59,586 nt of DNA from Vibrio aestuarianus (GTDB lineage Bacteria; Pseudomonadota; Gammaproteobacteria; Enterobacterales; Vibrionaceae), in the NCBI RefSeq assembly GCF_012395185.1, contig NZ_JAAZTU010000028.1, forward strand, positions 1 to 59,586, in the 5' to 3' direction. Of the stretch, positions 9,295 through 20,437 are shown one piece after another. Each line of letters starts with the position of its first letter. Positions within the stretch are counted from its first letter, which is position 1. A model generated the notes under the pieces. It was not told where the DNA came from. It was given only the letters and a program-made list of their open reading frames with translations, and did no database searches. The position numbers and the translations under genes are program-made.

Positions 9295-11118
9295 ATGGCT
9301 ACTCCACAGATTGATAAATTAAGAAATATCGCGATCATCGCACACGTCGACCACGGTAAAACAACCTTGGTTGATAAACTCCTGCAGCAGTCAGGTACGT
9401 TAGAGTCTCGCGGTGAAACGGAAGAGCGGGTCATGGACTCGAACGATATCGAGAAAGAGCGCGGTATTACTATTCTTGCGAAAAACACAGCAATCAACTG
9501 GAACGATTACCGCATCAACATCGTAGACACCCCTGGACACGCAGACTTCGGTGGTGAAGTTGAACGTATCATGTCTATGGTTGACTCTGTTTTGCTTATC
9601 GTTGACGCTGTTGATGGCCCAATGCCACAAACGCGTTTCGTAACACAAAAAGCATTCGCACATGGCTTGAAGCCAATTGTTGTTATCAACAAAATCGACC
9701 GTCCAGGTGCTCGTCCTGATTGGGTTATGGATCAAGTATTTGACCTATTCGATAACCTAGGTGCAACTGATGAACAGCTAGACTTTAAAGTCGTTTACGC
9801 TTCAGCACTAAACGGTTGGGCTACGCTAGAAGAAGGTGAGACTGGCGAAAACATGGAACCACTGTTCCAAGCGGTTGTTGACACAGTAGAAGCACCAAAC
9901 GTAGACCTTGATGGTCCACTGCAAATGCAAGTGTCTCAGCTTGATTACAGCTCTTATGTTGGTGTTATCGGTGTTTGTCGTGTAACTCGTGGTTCTGTTA
10001 AAGCAAACCAACAAGTGACCATTATTGGTGCAGACGGCAAAAAACGTAACGGTAAAGTGGGTACGGTTTTAGGCTATCTTGGCCTTGAGCGTCATGAAGT
10101 TGAAAAAGCTAATGCTGGTGACATTATCGCTGTAACGGGTTTGGGCGAGCTTAAAATCTCGGACACTATCTGTGACCAAAACAATGTAGAAGCTATGGTT
10201 CCACTTTCTGTTGATGAACCAACAGTAACCATGACTTTCCAAGTAAACACTTCTCCTTTTGCAGGTAAAGAAGGTAAGTTCGTGACTTCACGTAACATTC
10301 TTGAGCGTCTGCAAAAAGAATTGGTACACAACGTTGCACTACGTGTTGAAGAAACTGACAACCCAGACCGTTTCCGTGTATCAGGTCGTGGTGAACTTCA
10401 CCTTTCGATTCTGATCGAAAACATGCGTCGTGAAGGTTTTGAGTTAGCGGTATCTCGTCCTGAAGTTATCATCAAAGAAGAAGATGGTCAGAAAATGGAA
10501 CCGTTTGAAACGGTAACCATTGACGTAATGGAAGAGCACCAAGGCGGCATTATGGAGAAAATTGGTTTACGTAAAGGTGAACTGAAAGATATGTCTCCAG
10601 ATGGTAAAGGTCGCGTACGTCTAGACTTCGTGATGCCATCTCGTGGTTTGATTGGTTTCCAAACGGAATTCATGACGCTGACTTCAGGTTCTGGTTTGCT
10701 TTACCATACATTTGATCACTACGGTCCACACAAAGGCGGTAACATTGGTCAACGTAACAATGGTGTGCTTATCTCTAATGCGACCGGTAAAGCATTGACT
10801 TACGCACTGTTTAACCTACAAGAGCGTGGTCGTCTATTTACTGAGCACGCAGATGAAGTTTACGAAGGTCAAGTTATCGGTATTCATAACCGTTCTAACG
10901 ACTTAACAGTTAACTGTCTGAAAGGTAAACAGCTAACTAACGTTCGTGCTTCTGGTACTGATGAAGCGCAAGTGCTTTCTCCGGCAATCAAGTACACGCT
11001 TGAGCAAGCTCTAGAGTTCATTGATGATGATGAACTAGTAGAAGTAACGCCAGAAAGCATTCGTATTCGTAAGCGTCACCTGACTGAAAACGATCGTAAA
11101 CGTGCAAGTCGTGGCTAA
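9295..11118 (+). CDS. typA: BipA/TypA ribosome-binding GTPase
   Basis: The 607-residue translational GTPase of the EF-G/LepA class associates with the ribosome and helps 50S assembly and stress or low-temperature growth. Its G1 loop AHVDHGKT is at 16-23, followed by the RGITI switch, DTPGHADF (G3) and NKID (G4), then EF-G-like domains and the BipA-specific C-terminus. I placed the start at ATG 9295 ([11 protein letters not shown]) because family members begin a few residues before [16 protein letters not shown]. The upstream 44 codons look non-coding. It is divergent from glnA. Confidence 0.96.
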   Translation: MATPQIDKLRNIAIIAHVDHGKTTLVDKLLQQSGTLESRGETEERVMDSNDIEKERGITILAKNTAINWNDYRINIVDTPGHADFGGEVERIMSMVDSVLLIVDAVDGPMPQTRFVTQKAFAHGLKPIVVINKIDRPGARPDWVMDQVFDLFDNLGATDEQLDFKVVYASALNGWATLEEGETGENMEPLFQAVVDTVEAPNVDLDGPLQMQVSQLDYSSYVGVIGVCRVTRGSVKANQQVTIIGADGKKRNGKVGTVLGYLGLERHEVEKANAGDIIAVTGLGELKISDTICDQNNVEAMVPLSVDEPTVTMTFQVNTSPFAGKEGKFVTSRNILERLQKELVHNVALRVEETDNPDRFRVSGRGELHLSILIENMRREGFELAVSRPEVIIKEEDGQKMEPFETVTIDVMEEHQGGIMEKIGLRKGELKDMSPDGKGRVRLDFVMPSRGLIGFQTEFMTLTSGSGLLYHTFDHYGPHKGGNIGQRNNGVLISNATGKALTYALFNLQERGRLFTEHADEVYEGQVIGIHNRSNDLTVNCLKGKQLTNVRASGTDEAQVLSPAIKYTLEQALEFIDDDELVEVTPESIRIRKRHLTENDRKRASRG

Positions 11119-11158
11119 GCTTAAGAGCTAAAACTGCGCTTCGTAGAGTAATATGAAA

Positions 11159-11187
11159 GGGTGAGAAATAACTTCTCGCCCTTTTTT
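11159..11187 (+). terminator. Terminator of typA
   Basis: GGGTGAGAA (11159-11167) pairs with TTCTCGCCC (11173-11181), followed by six T. Confidence 0.9.
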
Positions 11188-11217
11188 GTATCTGTCGTTT
11201 TTATTTAAAGGAAGAAG

Positions 11218-11751
11218 ATGAAACCGATTATTATTTCTGGTGGTCCTGGAGCTGGAAAAACCACAATCATTGAACAATTAAAACACCGAGGATATCTCAC
11301 CTTTGCTGAAGGTTCTCGTACGCTGATTGAGCAGCAAAGCCAGCATAAAGATGGCATATTACCGTGGACTGACTTAGCGGCTTTTGCGCAGTTATGCTTA
11401 CAATTGATGAGTGAACAGAAGCTGCAAGCGCAACAAAGTGGAAAGCAGTGTTTTTTGGATAGAGCGATTCCTGATATTTGCGCCTATCTAAAGCAAGGTG
11501 GTTTGGCAGTGCCTGATGAATATATTCAAGAGAGCCAAGGTTATCATCGATATGCTTTTTTCTGCCGTCCTGAAGCGTCAATTTACGTTCAGGATGCCGT
11601 GCGTCCTCATTCATTTTTAGAAGCGTTAGAGATTCATCATCAGCTACAAGAAACTTACCAAACGCTTGGATTTGAGGTGATTGAAGTGCCTTGGGGAAGC
11701 GTGATAGAGCGAGCCGACTTTATCGAAGCTAATACCAATCGTAGTGAATAG
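11218..11751 (+). CDS. P-loop ATPase/kinase-like protein (AAA_28 type)
   Basis: The 177-residue cytoplasmic protein has Walker A GGPGAGKT at 8-15, FLDRAIPD near 80 as a probable Walker B-like segment, and a C-terminal region with paired histidines. This pattern matches the AAA_28/predicted-ATPase family, whose substrates are mostly unknown; a nucleotide or small-molecule kinase fold is likely. An SD-like GGAAGAAG lies directly before the ATG. It stands alone after the typA terminator. Confidence 0.8.
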   Translation: MKPIIISGGPGAGKTTIIEQLKHRGYLTFAEGSRTLIEQQSQHKDGILPWTDLAAFAQLCLQLMSEQKLQAQQSGKQCFLDRAIPDICAYLKQGGLAVPDEYIQESQGYHRYAFFCRPEASIYVQDAVRPHSFLEALEIHHQLQETYQTLGFEVIEVPWGSVIERADFIEANTNRSE

Positions 11752-11919
11752 CTGGTCATTCTCGCTGGTTAAAACACTCGATAACGGCGTTAGAATTTTT
11801 GATGGTAGAATAACTACTGTTCGATAAATTCCGCCTTGTTATCAAGCATTTTTTTCTAAGCTATTTCTGATCACTTATTTACTGTGATTGGTATGAGATT
11901 CAGTCGGCGTAAGTGTCTT

Positions 11920-12561
11920 TTATTTAGCGTTGAGCTTGGTTAAAAACTTATCAGACTCAGCAATCGCAGTGTTCATTTGTTTGATCGCATAGCTGATATC
12001 TTGCTCTAAACTGATGAATTCACTTTGCATAGAACCTATCGCACTCGCATTCAAGTTGTGTTTTAAATACAACGTATTGTCTCTGAGCGTATTAAGTACT
12101 GGTGTCATTTTCTGTTCGGCGCGCTTCATGGCTGACAGCATGGTTTGATAAGACGCTTTTGTTTCTTTCAGCTTTTGTTGGCTTGCTCGTTTCAGTTTGC
12201 TGCTGGTATAAAGTTCTAGCTCAGATTGCCATTCATCAAATAGGGCATCAGATACATCTTCAATGGCAGCAATACGATTACTAACCTCTTGTGCGGCTTG
12301 TTCACTATCCTGGTATTTATCGTTGATCTGGTTATAAACTTCTTCAAGCTCACCGCCGTTGAAATTGGTCAGTACAGATAATGCCTCTAGAGCGCTAGTA
12401 AATTCTTGCTGAGCATCTTGTTGTGAGGTTTTAGCGTCTTCAACGCGATCAACCATAATATCTCGTTTGTGATAGCCAACTTGTTCCATCGCGGAATAGT
12501 AAGCCGATTGACAACCTGTTAACGTGAAGATGGAGACAAGTACGGCGAGCAAATAAGGCAT
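11920..12561 (-). CDS. DUF2959-type lipoprotein, function unknown
   Basis: 213 residues. The N-terminal hydrophobic segment ends in the lipobox LTGC (C17), so it is probably an envelope lipoprotein. The rest is highly alpha-helical and rich in E, Q, K and A, with coiled-coil character. Features such as the NFNGGELE segment agree with DUF2959 as I remember it. It is divergent from the YihY-like gene. No function can be inferred. Confidence 0.75.
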   Translation of the reverse strand: MPYLLAVLVSIFTLTGCQSAYYSAMEQVGYHKRDIMVDRVEDAKTSQQDAQQEFTSALEALSVLTNFNGGELEEVYNQINDKYQDSEQAAQEVSNRIAAIEDVSDALFDEWQSELELYTSSKLKRASQQKLKETKASYQTMLSAMKRAEQKMTPVLNTLRDNTLYLKHNLNASAIGSMQSEFISLEQDISYAIKQMNTAIAESDKFLTKLNAK

Positions 12562-12620
12562 CTTAATTTCCTTTCGATTAGAATGACTTTGATACGACGG
12601 AGTCTCAAAGTGTTGGTGGT

Positions 12621-13595
12621 ATGAGTAAGCGGTTTATGGATAAGTCTAGTACAATGAATGAGTTGATAGGGAGATACAAGTTGAAATTTGATCAAGCCGT
12701 GAAAGCTGGGATCCAGTTTACACGTTATCTGCTGAACCGTATGGGCCATGACCGTGTTAACGTAAATGCGGGTTATTTAGCCTATATCACGTTACTATCG
12801 ATTGTTCCGATGCTGACTGTTCTTCTGTCCATTCTCTCCTCATTTTCTATTTTCACCAATGTTGGTGTTGTGATTCAAGATTTCGTTATTACCCACTTTG
12901 TTCCTGCTGCGGGTGATGTGGTGCGTGAAGCATTAATCGAGTTTATTGCCAATACGGGCAAGATGACGGCAGTCGGTGGTGGCTTTTTATTTGTCGCCGC
13001 GTTAATGCTGATATCGAATATTGATAAGAATTTGAATTACATTTGGCGAGTAAAGAAGAAGCGTCGTATGGTGCTGTCTTTTTCAATGTACTGGATGGTG
13101 TTGACACTTGGTCCTATTTTGGTCGGTGCGAGTATTGCGGCTACGTCTTACATTACCTCTCTGAAAATCGTTGATAATGAAACCGTTACCGGAGCGTATA
13201 ATTTACTACTACGTTGGCTACCTTTTATCTTGTCATTTTGCGCATTTGTCGGCCTTTACCTACTAGTTCCCAACAAGAAAGTGCATTTTTCCCATGCGCT
13301 TATTGGCGCTATTGTGGCTGCACTTTTATTTGAATTCAGCAAGAAAGGGTTTGCTGCATACATCACTCAATTTCCTTCGTATCAACTAATTTATGGCGCG
13401 CTAGCTGCGATTCCCATCTTGTTTGTCTGGGTGTATTTGTGTTGGATGATTGTGTTGGTTGGTGCTGAAGTGACAGCTGCTTTAGGTGAGAAAGAGCACT
13501 GGAGCAACAGCAAAGAAATGCTAAACTCATCGCCAGTTTCAAATCAAGAAGTGAAAGGAAGTCAAAGTGATAGCGTTGATCCAGAGAGTGAGTGA
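12621..13595 (+). CDS. yihY: YihY/UPF0761 inner-membrane protein
   Basis: A polytopic inner-membrane protein with about six hydrophobic segments between residues 50 and 285 and a short hydrophilic tail. Conserved segments such as [17 protein letters not shown] identify the YihY/BrkB (UPF0761) family. It was once called RNase BN, an activity now assigned to another gene, so the true role is unknown. The start is uncertain. ATG 12621 gives 324 residues, ATG 12654 gives 313 but lacks a good SD, and TTG 12681 (304 residues) has SD AGGGAG seven bases upstream and leaves a roomier divergent promoter. The 3' end overlaps dtd by 29 bases. Confidence 0.85.
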   Translation: MSKRFMDKSSTMNELIGRYKLKFDQAVKAGIQFTRYLLNRMGHDRVNVNAGYLAYITLLSIVPMLTVLLSILSSFSIFTNVGVVIQDFVITHFVPAAGDVVREALIEFIANTGKMTAVGGGFLFVAALMLISNIDKNLNYIWRVKKKRRMVLSFSMYWMVLTLGPILVGASIAATSYITSLKIVDNETVTGAYNLLLRWLPFILSFCAFVGLYLLVPNKKVHFSHALIGAIVAALLFEFSKKGFAAYITQFPSYQLIYGALAAIPILFVWVYLCWMIVLVGAEVTAALGEKEHWSNSKEMLNSSPVSNQEVKGSQSDSVDPESE

Positions 13596-14001
13596 AGCCG
13601 CCGTTCGTGTTGATGGTCAAGTGGTTGGTGAAATAAACCAAGGTTTATTAGTCTTACTGGGTGTTGAAAAAGACGATGATGAAGCGAAAGCAAAGCGTCT
13701 AGTCGAACGAGTCACTAGCTACCGCGTTTTTGAAGACCAAGACGGAAAGATGAACTTAAACATCCAACAAGTGAACGGTCAGGTATTGGTGGTGTCTCAA
13801 TTTACATTACCTGCTGATACGAAAAAGGGAACGCGAGCAGGATTTTCTAAAGGTGCTCATCCGGCAGACGCTGAACGTCTGTATGATTACTTCTCGGATC
13901 GATGTGAACAAGTCTTACCTACTCAGCGAGGCCGCTTTGCCGCGGATATGAAAGTATCACTGATCAATGATGGTCCAGTAACGTTCTGGCTTCAGGTTTA
14001 A
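13567..14001 (+). CDS. dtd: D-aminoacyl-tRNA deacylase
   Basis: The 144-residue cytoplasmic enzyme releases D-amino acids (and misplaced glycine) from tRNA. Both active-site motifs of the family are present: SQFTL near 77-81 and NDGPVT near the C-terminus. The start is GTG with SD GGAAG upstream. It lies inside the 3' end of the YihY-like gene, so the two are probably translationally coupled; a similar dtd-yihY pairing occurs in E. coli. Confidence 0.95.
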   Translation: MIALIQRVSEAAVRVDGQVVGEINQGLLVLLGVEKDDDEAKAKRLVERVTSYRVFEDQDGKMNLNIQQVNGQVLVVSQFTLPADTKKGTRAGFSKGAHPADAERLYDYFSDRCEQVLPTQRGRFAADMKVSLINDGPVTFWLQV

Positions 14002-14200
14002 TAAAGGAATTAATGGTCGCTTCTTCAGTTTGGATATACCTTTCCCAGCTAGAAGCTACAGCGGTGTTGGTTATGTTTGTTTACCCCAAACACATAGTTT
14101 ATCTATGCTGATGGGGGGAACTCGCTTGCCATCTATCTGTAACTTCAAGCTGTTCGGGTATCGTTCTTACTAGTAGGTTCGGCAATTTAGGGATAGCAAT

Positions 14201-15130
14201 ATGTTTAAACTGATTACGCCAATTACCGATAACCAACTCAATAAGTATTATCACTTTCGTTGGCAAATGTTGCGTGAACCATGGCATTTACCGATTGGCT
14301 CTGAACGAGATGAATATGATGGCATGAGTCACCACCGCATGATCGTCGATGGGCGTGGACGGCCGATTGCGATTGGTCGACTTTACATCACGCCTGACTG
14401 TGAAGGTCAAATTCGCTACATGGCGGTCAAAAGTAGTCGTCGTAGCAAAGGCATGGGTTCACTTGTGCTGGTGGCATTAGAGTCGCTTGCTCGCCAAGAG
14501 GGAGCGAAGCGTTTGGTGTGTAATGCGCGCGAAGATGCCATCGCCTTTTATGAAAGGAATGGCTTTGAAAGACGTGGATCGTTAACCGATGAGCGTGGCC
14601 CAGTGCGTCATCAGCAAATGGTTAAGCCGCTTGACCCTATGGCAAACGTATTACGCAAGCCAGAATGGTGTACGGAATTACAAGAGCGTTGGGCGACTCA
14701 TATCCCCATTAGTGAAAAAATGGGTATTAAAGTTACTCAGTATACCGGTTACCAATTTGAATGTAGTGCCCAATTAAATCCCAACCTTAACCCGCATAAC
14801 ACCATGTTTGCCGGTTCGGCATTTACCTTGGCAACTCTTACCGGCTGGGGGATGGCGTGGTTATTGATGCGAGAGAGAAACCTAGACGGTGATATTGTTT
14901 TGGTTGATAGTCGAATTCGTTATCGTCACCCTGTAGTACATAATCCGGTGGCATTAACATCACTTGATGGGATCAGTGGTGATTTAGACCGATTAGCCAG
15001 CGGACGCAAAGCGCGTATTGTGGTGGATGTGACGATTGCTAGTGGTGATAAACCAGCAGTTGAGTTCGTTGGTACTTACATGCTTATCCCTAATTACCAA
15101 GAGCTGTTGGCAGAATTATCTGACTCTTGA
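14201..15130 (+). CDS. FabY/YiiD-like GNAT-thioesterase fusion
   Basis: 309 residues in two parts. Residues about 1-150 form a GNAT acetyltransferase domain with the acetyl-CoA loop SSRRSKGMGSLV and the C-terminal AIAFYERNGF. Residues about 160-305 form a hot-dog thioesterase-like domain (NPHNTMFAGSAFTLA). This is the architecture of E. coli YiiD, renamed FabY for its proposed part in starting fatty-acid synthesis without FabH. That role is transferred by architecture only. The last 37 bases overlap the convergent AsmA-like gene. Confidence 0.85.
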   Translation: MFKLITPITDNQLNKYYHFRWQMLREPWHLPIGSERDEYDGMSHHRMIVDGRGRPIAIGRLYITPDCEGQIRYMAVKSSRRSKGMGSLVLVALESLARQEGAKRLVCNAREDAIAFYERNGFERRGSLTDERGPVRHQQMVKPLDPMANVLRKPEWCTELQERWATHIPISEKMGIKVTQYTGYQFECSAQLNPNLNPHNTMFAGSAFTLATLTGWGMAWLLMRERNLDGDIVLVDSRIRYRHPVVHNPVALTSLDGISGDLDRLASGRKARIVVDVTIASGDKPAVEFVGTYMLIPNYQELLAELSDS

Positions 15131-17013
15131 GGGTCACATGAATAGTTCATTTGCTGCTTGTCGTGAATCAGTTCAAAGCGAGTTTCACGGCAAGTTTGCT
15201 TAACATCAACGTTAATCTGTGCATTTTTCATATCGAGTAAGTCAATATTACCAATGATGTTCAGTTGCATATCCTGCGTGGCTAGTTGAGTGGGTTCAAT
15301 TTTGATGCGTCCTCGATCAGCGGTAATCGTCAGATCATCTAGGTTAAAAGGATGCTCTGTTCTTTGATCGTATTCATTGCTGGTCAGTAACGTTGCTTCG
15401 CGTAGGTTTGCTTTCAAACTACCCGTTAGGGAATGAGCTAGAGTCGAGTGATCACTCGCCAGACCTTGCAATTGCACTTCAAATTCACTAACCCCTTCGA
15501 TGCTAAAAGGTAATGGTAGAGCATTATTGATAAGAGATAGAGGAAAACCATCAGCGTGAATTTCAGTTTGCCAAGGCTCGCTGATTGCGTTGAAGTCCCA
15601 CTTAGCTATTGCATCGATATAACCTTTTTCTAAAGGAATAAACAGGCGATCTAAACTCCACTTTCCTTGATCGCTGTGCATTTCAATCACGCTTTGCGTG
15701 GCAAGTACACTGTCATAACTGGCGCTATTTGCTGTTATCTGCAACTCTCCTTGCCATAACCCAAAGCGTTTGTTGTCAATTAATGTCAGATCGTACCCCT
15801 CGATATTGACACCAGAAAGTTGCCAGTAAGGGGCTTTGGCAAGTTGTATAACCTGGCTGTTGCCGATATTTAGCTTTTCTATACTCATGTTTTCAATTGA
15901 TGATAGCAACTGAGTGAACCAATCGAAGCCATGTGCCGTCTCATTGACCCATTTTAAACCGCGAACATTAAGCTGTTTTAATGACAGAGACGATGGAGTC
16001 ATGCTCCCCGATAACTGAATATCACCCTGATACAGCTCAGCATTAAAGTCATTGATAATGAGTTGCCCTGGGCGCGTTTCGATACTAATACTGGGTTCAA
16101 CCCACTGCTGACCGAACCAAGTCGCATCGTCTGCTCTAAGTGATACATAGCCTTGCTCTTGTTGCCAAAGTGAAGCGTGCGGATAGAGGTTTTCTAGTGA
16201 GATATCAACATTGCGTAAGTTCACATCACCCATAGTCAAATTGCTATTTAAGATATCCAGACTGTTGATATGGTCGATCTGGTTGGTTAAATACGCTTGG
16301 CTTATTTGAGTTAGTCGCTTACTTTCGTTGGCGCTTAGGTTGAGTTTATCAACCGTGACGTTGACCAGAGACCATCCTTGTGGATATTGTTCAGCTTGTC
16401 CTGAAATAGCCGCACCTTGCCAGGTAAATGAAAGCCCATAAACGGTGCTGTTATGTGGCTTGTAATCCATATCCAGCAGCACATTATTTAAAGCTTCACC
16501 TTGCCAGTAGAGTTGTTCGGCAGAAAATTGAATCTCTCCAAAAGGAATTGATGAGTGCTTATCTGACCAAGAGGGTTGCTTGATCTGCGTATTAACTCCA
16601 CGTGCCACCCAACCTTGATGAGCGATATCGACATTATGCAGTGCTAATTGATGAAGATAGAGATAAGGAAGGCGCGGCAGGTTAGGAAGATCATGCTGCA
16701 AATTAAGACCATCAAGTAAGATACTATCAATTACCAGTTGGTTATCGTGGATCAGAGTGGCATTAAGCCAAATATCAGCCTGTGCAATAGGGATTGTCTG
16801 TTTATCTTGATGTATTACCAGGTGATGAAAGCGAAAATGTAAAGGGTATTGGTACTCGACCGATTCAAAGGTGATATTGCCCTTAGAAAGTCGCTCTACA
16901 ACCAATTGGCTAACTGGCGTGGCATATTGGGTATGTAACAAAGCAAAACAGCCCAATAGCGCGGTCAGCACAAGAGCGATAACTGCAATCAGCAACGCCA
17001 ATACCTTTTTCAT
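15094..17013 (-). CDS. AsmA-family envelope protein
   Basis: About 639 residues. An N-terminal membrane anchor (KKVLALLIAVIALVLTALLG region) is followed by a long beta-rich periplasmic region with AsmA-like repeats and a C-terminal segment matching the AsmA C-terminal domain. Members of this superfamily resemble bridge-like lipid-transfer proteins, so a role in phospholipid or outer-membrane homeostasis is plausible but not shown. The frame is open to 17076; I chose ATG 17013 because SD AGGATAGGG precedes it and the anchor then begins the protein. The 3' end overlaps the convergent FabY-like gene. Confidence 0.82.
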   Translation of the reverse strand: MKKVLALLIAVIALVLTALLGCFALLHTQYATPVSQLVVERLSKGNITFESVEYQYPLHFRFHHLVIHQDKQTIPIAQADIWLNATLIHDNQLVIDSILLDGLNLQHDLPNLPRLPYLYLHQLALHNVDIAHQGWVARGVNTQIKQPSWSDKHSSIPFGEIQFSAEQLYWQGEALNNVLLDMDYKPHNSTVYGLSFTWQGAAISGQAEQYPQGWSLVNVTVDKLNLSANESKRLTQISQAYLTNQIDHINSLDILNSNLTMGDVNLRNVDISLENLYPHASLWQQEQGYVSLRADDATWFGQQWVEPSISIETRPGQLIINDFNAELYQGDIQLSGSMTPSSLSLKQLNVRGLKWVNETAHGFDWFTQLLSSIENMSIEKLNIGNSQVIQLAKAPYWQLSGVNIEGYDLTLIDNKRFGLWQGELQITANSASYDSVLATQSVIEMHSDQGKWSLDRLFIPLEKGYIDAIAKWDFNAISEPWQTEIHADGFPLSLINNALPLPFSIEGVSEFEVQLQGLASDHSTLAHSLTGSLKANLREATLLTSNEYDQRTEHPFNLDDLTITADRGRIKIEPTQLATQDMQLNIIGNIDLLDMKNAQINVDVKQTCRETRFELIHDKQQMNYSCDPQESDNSANSSW

Positions 17014-17073
17014 GTTTTCCCTATCCTTAATCCCTTGTCGTGACAGAGTGAAACAAATTCTCTTTATCGGCAA

Positions 17074-17100
17074 CAAAAAAAGCCCCTGTTAAAAGGGGCT
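17074..17100 (-). terminator. Terminator of pckA
   Basis: On the minus strand AGCCCCT (17100-17094) pairs with AGGGGCT (17087-17081), followed by seven T. Confidence 0.92.
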
Positions 17101-17119
17101 TGTTACAAACTTATCAGTT

Positions 17120-18748
17120 TTAGTCGACTTGAGGGCCTGCTGCCACTAAAGATTGACCTTCTGCGTTATCGGTGTATTTCGCAAAGTTATTGATAAAGCG
17201 AGAAGCTAGATCGTGCGCCTTGCTTTCCCATTGTAATGGGTCAACGTAAGTGTCACGAGGGTCTAGAATACCAGTATCAACACCTGGAAGTGATGTTGGT
17301 ACTTCTAAGTTGAAGATTGGAATATGCTTTGTCTCTGCATTTTCAATCGAACCATCTAGGATCGCATCAATAATACCGCGTGTATCTTGAATCGAAATAC
17401 GTTTACCACTGCCATTCCAACCAGTGTTAACTAAGTAAGCTTCTGCACCTGACGCTTCCATACGTTTTACCAATACTTCAGCGTACTTGGTTGGATGTAG
17501 CGTTAAGAATGCGGCGCCAAAACAAGCAGAGAACGTCGGTGTTGGTTCAGTAATACCACGCTCAGTACCTGCAAGTTTAGCAGTAAAACCTGATAAGAAG
17601 TGATACTTGGTTTGTTCTGGTGTTAATTTGGATACCGGAGGGAGCACGCCAAATGCATCAGCCGATAGGAAGATCACTTTATTGGCGTGACCGCCTTTTG
17701 AAACTGGCTTAACGATATTGTCGATATGATGAATTGGGTAAGAAACACGAGTGTTTTCGGTTTTCGAACCATCATCAAAATCAATAGAGCCATCATTGCG
17801 CACTGTTACGTTTTCTAATAGGGCATCACGGCGAATCGCGTTGTAGATGTCTGGTTCAGCTTCTTTAGATAGTTTGATGGTTTTTGCGTAGCAACCACCT
17901 TCGAAGTTAAACACACCTTCGTCATCCCAACCATGTTCATCATCACCGATCAAAGCGCGTTTAGGATCAGTTGAAAGGGTGGTTTTACCTGTGCCAGATA
18001 AGCCGAAGAAAACAGCAACATCACCATCTTTACCCATGTTTGCAGAGCAGTGCATAGAAGCAATACCTTGTAGAGGCAAGAAGTAGTTCATCATTGCGAA
18101 CATACCTTTTTTCATCTCGCCGCCATACCAAGTGCCGCCAATCAATTGCATTTTTTCAGTTAGGTTGAATACGGTAAAGTTTTCTGAGTTCAGACCTTGC
18201 TCTTGCCATTTTGAATTGGTGCATTTTGCGCCATTCATGACAACGAAATCAGGTTCAAAACTAACGAGTTCTTCTTCTGTTGGGCGGATGAACATGTTTT
18301 TAACAAAGTGTGCTTGCCATGCAACTTCGGTAATTACACGTACACTTAAACGCGTATCTGGGTTAGTTCCACAGTAACCATCAATCACAAAAAGTCGTTT
18401 TCCAGACAATTGTTGTGTGACGAGTTCTTTAAGCTCGTCCCAGACTTCTTGGGTAATGGGTTTGTTATCGTTTTTAACCGTGTCTGATGTCCACCACATA
18501 TTTTCACGGGTGGTGTCATCTTTCACAATGAATTTATCTTTTGGTGAGCGGCCAGTAAAAATACCTGTATCGACAGCTACCGCGCCAAGCTCAGTGACGA
18601 TGCCTTTTTCATAGCCTTCGAGTTCTGGGCGGGTCTCTTCTTCGAACAGTTGTTCATAACTTGGGTTGCGAAGAACTTCAGTTACGTTTTTTAATCCGTG
18701 TTGGGTTAGGTCTAATTGTGCAGCCTTTGTATGTTCCATAACGGTCAT
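17120..18748 (-). CDS. pckA: Phosphoenolpyruvate carboxykinase (ATP)
   Basis: The 542-residue enzyme converts oxaloacetate and ATP to phosphoenolpyruvate, ADP and CO2, the first committed step of gluconeogenesis. The P-loop GLSGTGKTT near residue 250, RSPKDKFIV near the N-terminus and the metal-site segment GDDEHGWDD are all present, and the sequence is strongly similar to E. coli PckA throughout. SD AAGGAG precedes the ATG. The long upstream gap contains a CRP-like half site (TGTGA at 18905-18901 on the minus strand), too weak to call. Confidence 0.98.
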   Translation of the reverse strand: MTVMEHTKAAQLDLTQHGLKNVTEVLRNPSYEQLFEEETRPELEGYEKGIVTELGAVAVDTGIFTGRSPKDKFIVKDDTTRENMWWTSDTVKNDNKPITQEVWDELKELVTQQLSGKRLFVIDGYCGTNPDTRLSVRVITEVAWQAHFVKNMFIRPTEEELVSFEPDFVVMNGAKCTNSKWQEQGLNSENFTVFNLTEKMQLIGGTWYGGEMKKGMFAMMNYFLPLQGIASMHCSANMGKDGDVAVFFGLSGTGKTTLSTDPKRALIGDDEHGWDDEGVFNFEGGCYAKTIKLSKEAEPDIYNAIRRDALLENVTVRNDGSIDFDDGSKTENTRVSYPIHHIDNIVKPVSKGGHANKVIFLSADAFGVLPPVSKLTPEQTKYHFLSGFTAKLAGTERGITEPTPTFSACFGAAFLTLHPTKYAEVLVKRMEASGAEAYLVNTGWNGSGKRISIQDTRGIIDAILDGSIENAETKHIPIFNLEVPTSLPGVDTGILDPRDTYVDPLQWESKAHDLASRFINNFAKYTDNAEGQSLVAAGPQVD

Positions 18749-19091
18749 AGGTGCTCCTTATAAGGATTTTGTAGGGATTTTGTAATAATACTTGTAGTTT
18801 GTAATTGTTATCTGCTCACCATGCTAGCAACGAGACTGGGATAAAACAGGGACGCAGCTCAAAAATTGCCCACGACTGTTGTGTGGTTTTAGGTGTCCCG
18901 TCACATATTGGCCTAACTATTTTATCGCGCACGCAAACCTTTGCGCTAGATCAAAAAGATTAATACTTTTTGAAAATTAAGTATGGCGTACTGTCCCTTT
19001 GGTGTTTGATTTTATTGGCTTTTGATCACAAAAAAAGCCAGCTTGATGCTGGCTCTGAGACGTATTTCACGTGCTTGATAATACATGCAAA
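18749..19091. other. pckA-hslO intergenic region (343 bases, no gene)
   Basis: It holds the 5' control region of pckA and, at its far end, the hslO terminator. I could not identify a convincing -10/-35 pair or a full CRP site. No reading frame or RNA gene was recognised. Confidence 0.6.
19028..19054 (-). terminator. Terminator of hslR-hslO
   Basis: On the minus strand AGCCAGC (19054-19048) pairs with GCTGGCT (19042-19036), loop ATCAA, followed by seven T. Confidence 0.92.
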
Positions 19092-19967
19092 TTAATGAAG
19101 AGTACCGCTGTTCTGGGTCGCTTGACGGTAGAGTTCAGTTATCTCTGCTTGGTCAAAGGAATAATTCGTGCCGCAGTAATCACAATGTAAAGAAACTGAT
19201 CCTTCAGTGGCTAAAATGTCGTTAATTTCATCTTGGCCGATAGTGATGATTGCTGCACCACTGCGTTCACGTGAACAACCACAGTGGAACTCTACTGGCT
19301 GCGGGTCGAACAGTTGTACTTTTTCTTGGTTATAAAGACGATAAAGTAGATCGTTGGCTGGTAAAGTAAACAGCTCTTCATTTTTGACGGTATTGGTCAG
19401 CTGCTCTAAATGTTCAAAGTCATCAGGTGTTCCAGTACCATCAGGCATGGTTTGTAGCAACATGCCAGCGGCATGGGCTTTGCCTTCGTGCTCACCGATA
19501 CGGATCCAAAGGCGGGTCTTCAACTGCTCTGAACGGATAAAATAGCCTTCTAGTACTTCAACTAAATTAGCGCCCTCTAGACCGACTACACCTTGGTAAC
19601 GCTCGCCTTGTTTTGGTTCAATAGTGATAACAAGATGGCCTTTGCCCATCAAAGTATGTAGGTCTGCATCATCAGCAATATCACCTTCCCAGCGTGCAAC
19701 GCCACGAACTTTTTGTTCGTTGTCACCGTTAATAACAGCAAGCGATACCGGGCCATTACCTTGCAGTTGCATGGTAATCGAGCCTTCAAATTTGAGTGTT
19801 GCAGTCAGTAGTGTAGTCGCTACCATCAATTCGCCTAACAGTTTTTGTACAGGCGCTGGGTATTCCTTGCTAGAGATGATTTCTTGATACACTTTATCCA
19901 ATTGTACCAATTCGCCACGTACAGAAAGGTCTTTAAACAAGTAGCGATTTAAAATGTTATTTGCCAT
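19092..19967 (-). CDS. hslO: Hsp33 redox-regulated chaperone
   Basis: The 291-residue cytoplasmic holdase is switched on by oxidation plus unfolding stress. The C-terminal zinc switch is intact: C229-x-C231 (HCGCS) and C262-xx-C265 (CDYC), the CXC/CXXC pattern of Hsp33. It lies 31 bases behind hslR and shares its terminator, so hslR-hslO is one operon, as in E. coli. The upstream sigma-32-type promoter fits heat-shock control. Confidence 0.96.
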   Translation of the reverse strand: MANNILNRYLFKDLSVRGELVQLDKVYQEIISSKEYPAPVQKLLGELMVATTLLTATLKFEGSITMQLQGNGPVSLAVINGDNEQKVRGVARWEGDIADDADLHTLMGKGHLVITIEPKQGERYQGVVGLEGANLVEVLEGYFIRSEQLKTRLWIRIGEHEGKAHAAGMLLQTMPDGTGTPDDFEHLEQLTNTVKNEELFTLPANDLLYRLYNQEKVQLFDPQPVEFHCGCSRERSGAAIITIGQDEINDILATEGSVSLHCDYCGTNYSFDQAEITELYRQATQNSGTLH

Positions 19968-19998
19968 TTAGCTATTTCCTCGGAGCATGGTCCCGCTT

Positions 19999-20385
19999 TT
20001 ATTGATGTTTAAATTTAATAATGTCTCGACGCTGTTTTTTATCAGGTCGTCGCTCTGGGCTTGGATTATGTGCATTGAGTTTGCGTTGCTCGGCATGGTG
20101 TGCACGTTTAGCGATACTTTCGCTGGTTTCACTATACAAGGCTTGTGCTTCTGGAGCCCCGCGGCGTTGCCCAGATAATTTCTCAACGGTCACGGTTTTC
20201 TCTTCTGGACCTTGGCGCAAGGTTATGGTTGCGCCAAGTTCGACAATTTTGCTAGGTTTACTACGCTGACCATTATAGTGAACTTTACCACCATCGACCA
20301 TGTTTCGAGCGATAGAACGAGTTTTATAAAAGCGTGCAGCCCATAACCATTTATCTAATCTTATTTGTTCAGTCTCAGAACTCAT
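19999..20385 (-). CDS. hslR: Hsp15 ribosome-associated heat-shock protein
   Basis: 128 residues with an S4 RNA-binding domain at the N-terminus (IRLDKWLWAARFYKTRS through the GGKV turn) and a long basic tail. Hsp15 binds 50S subunits that carry a stalled nascent chain and helps recycle them after heat shock. It is the first gene of the hslR-hslO operon. Confidence 0.94.
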   Translation of the reverse strand: MSSETEQIRLDKWLWAARFYKTRSIARNMVDGGKVHYNGQRSKPSKIVELGATITLRQGPEEKTVTVEKLSGQRRGAPEAQALYSETSESIAKRAHHAEQRKLNAHNPSPERRPDKKQRRDIIKFKHQ

Positions 20386-20437
20386 ACTAGGAAAGTGCCT
20401 CTAACAGAGTTAGCCTTGCGTGTTTATGTTTGGCTTA

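Noticed and set aside
18894..18915. Possible CRP site before pckA.
   Set aside because: Only one half (TGTGA on the minus strand) matches; the other half is too far from consensus.
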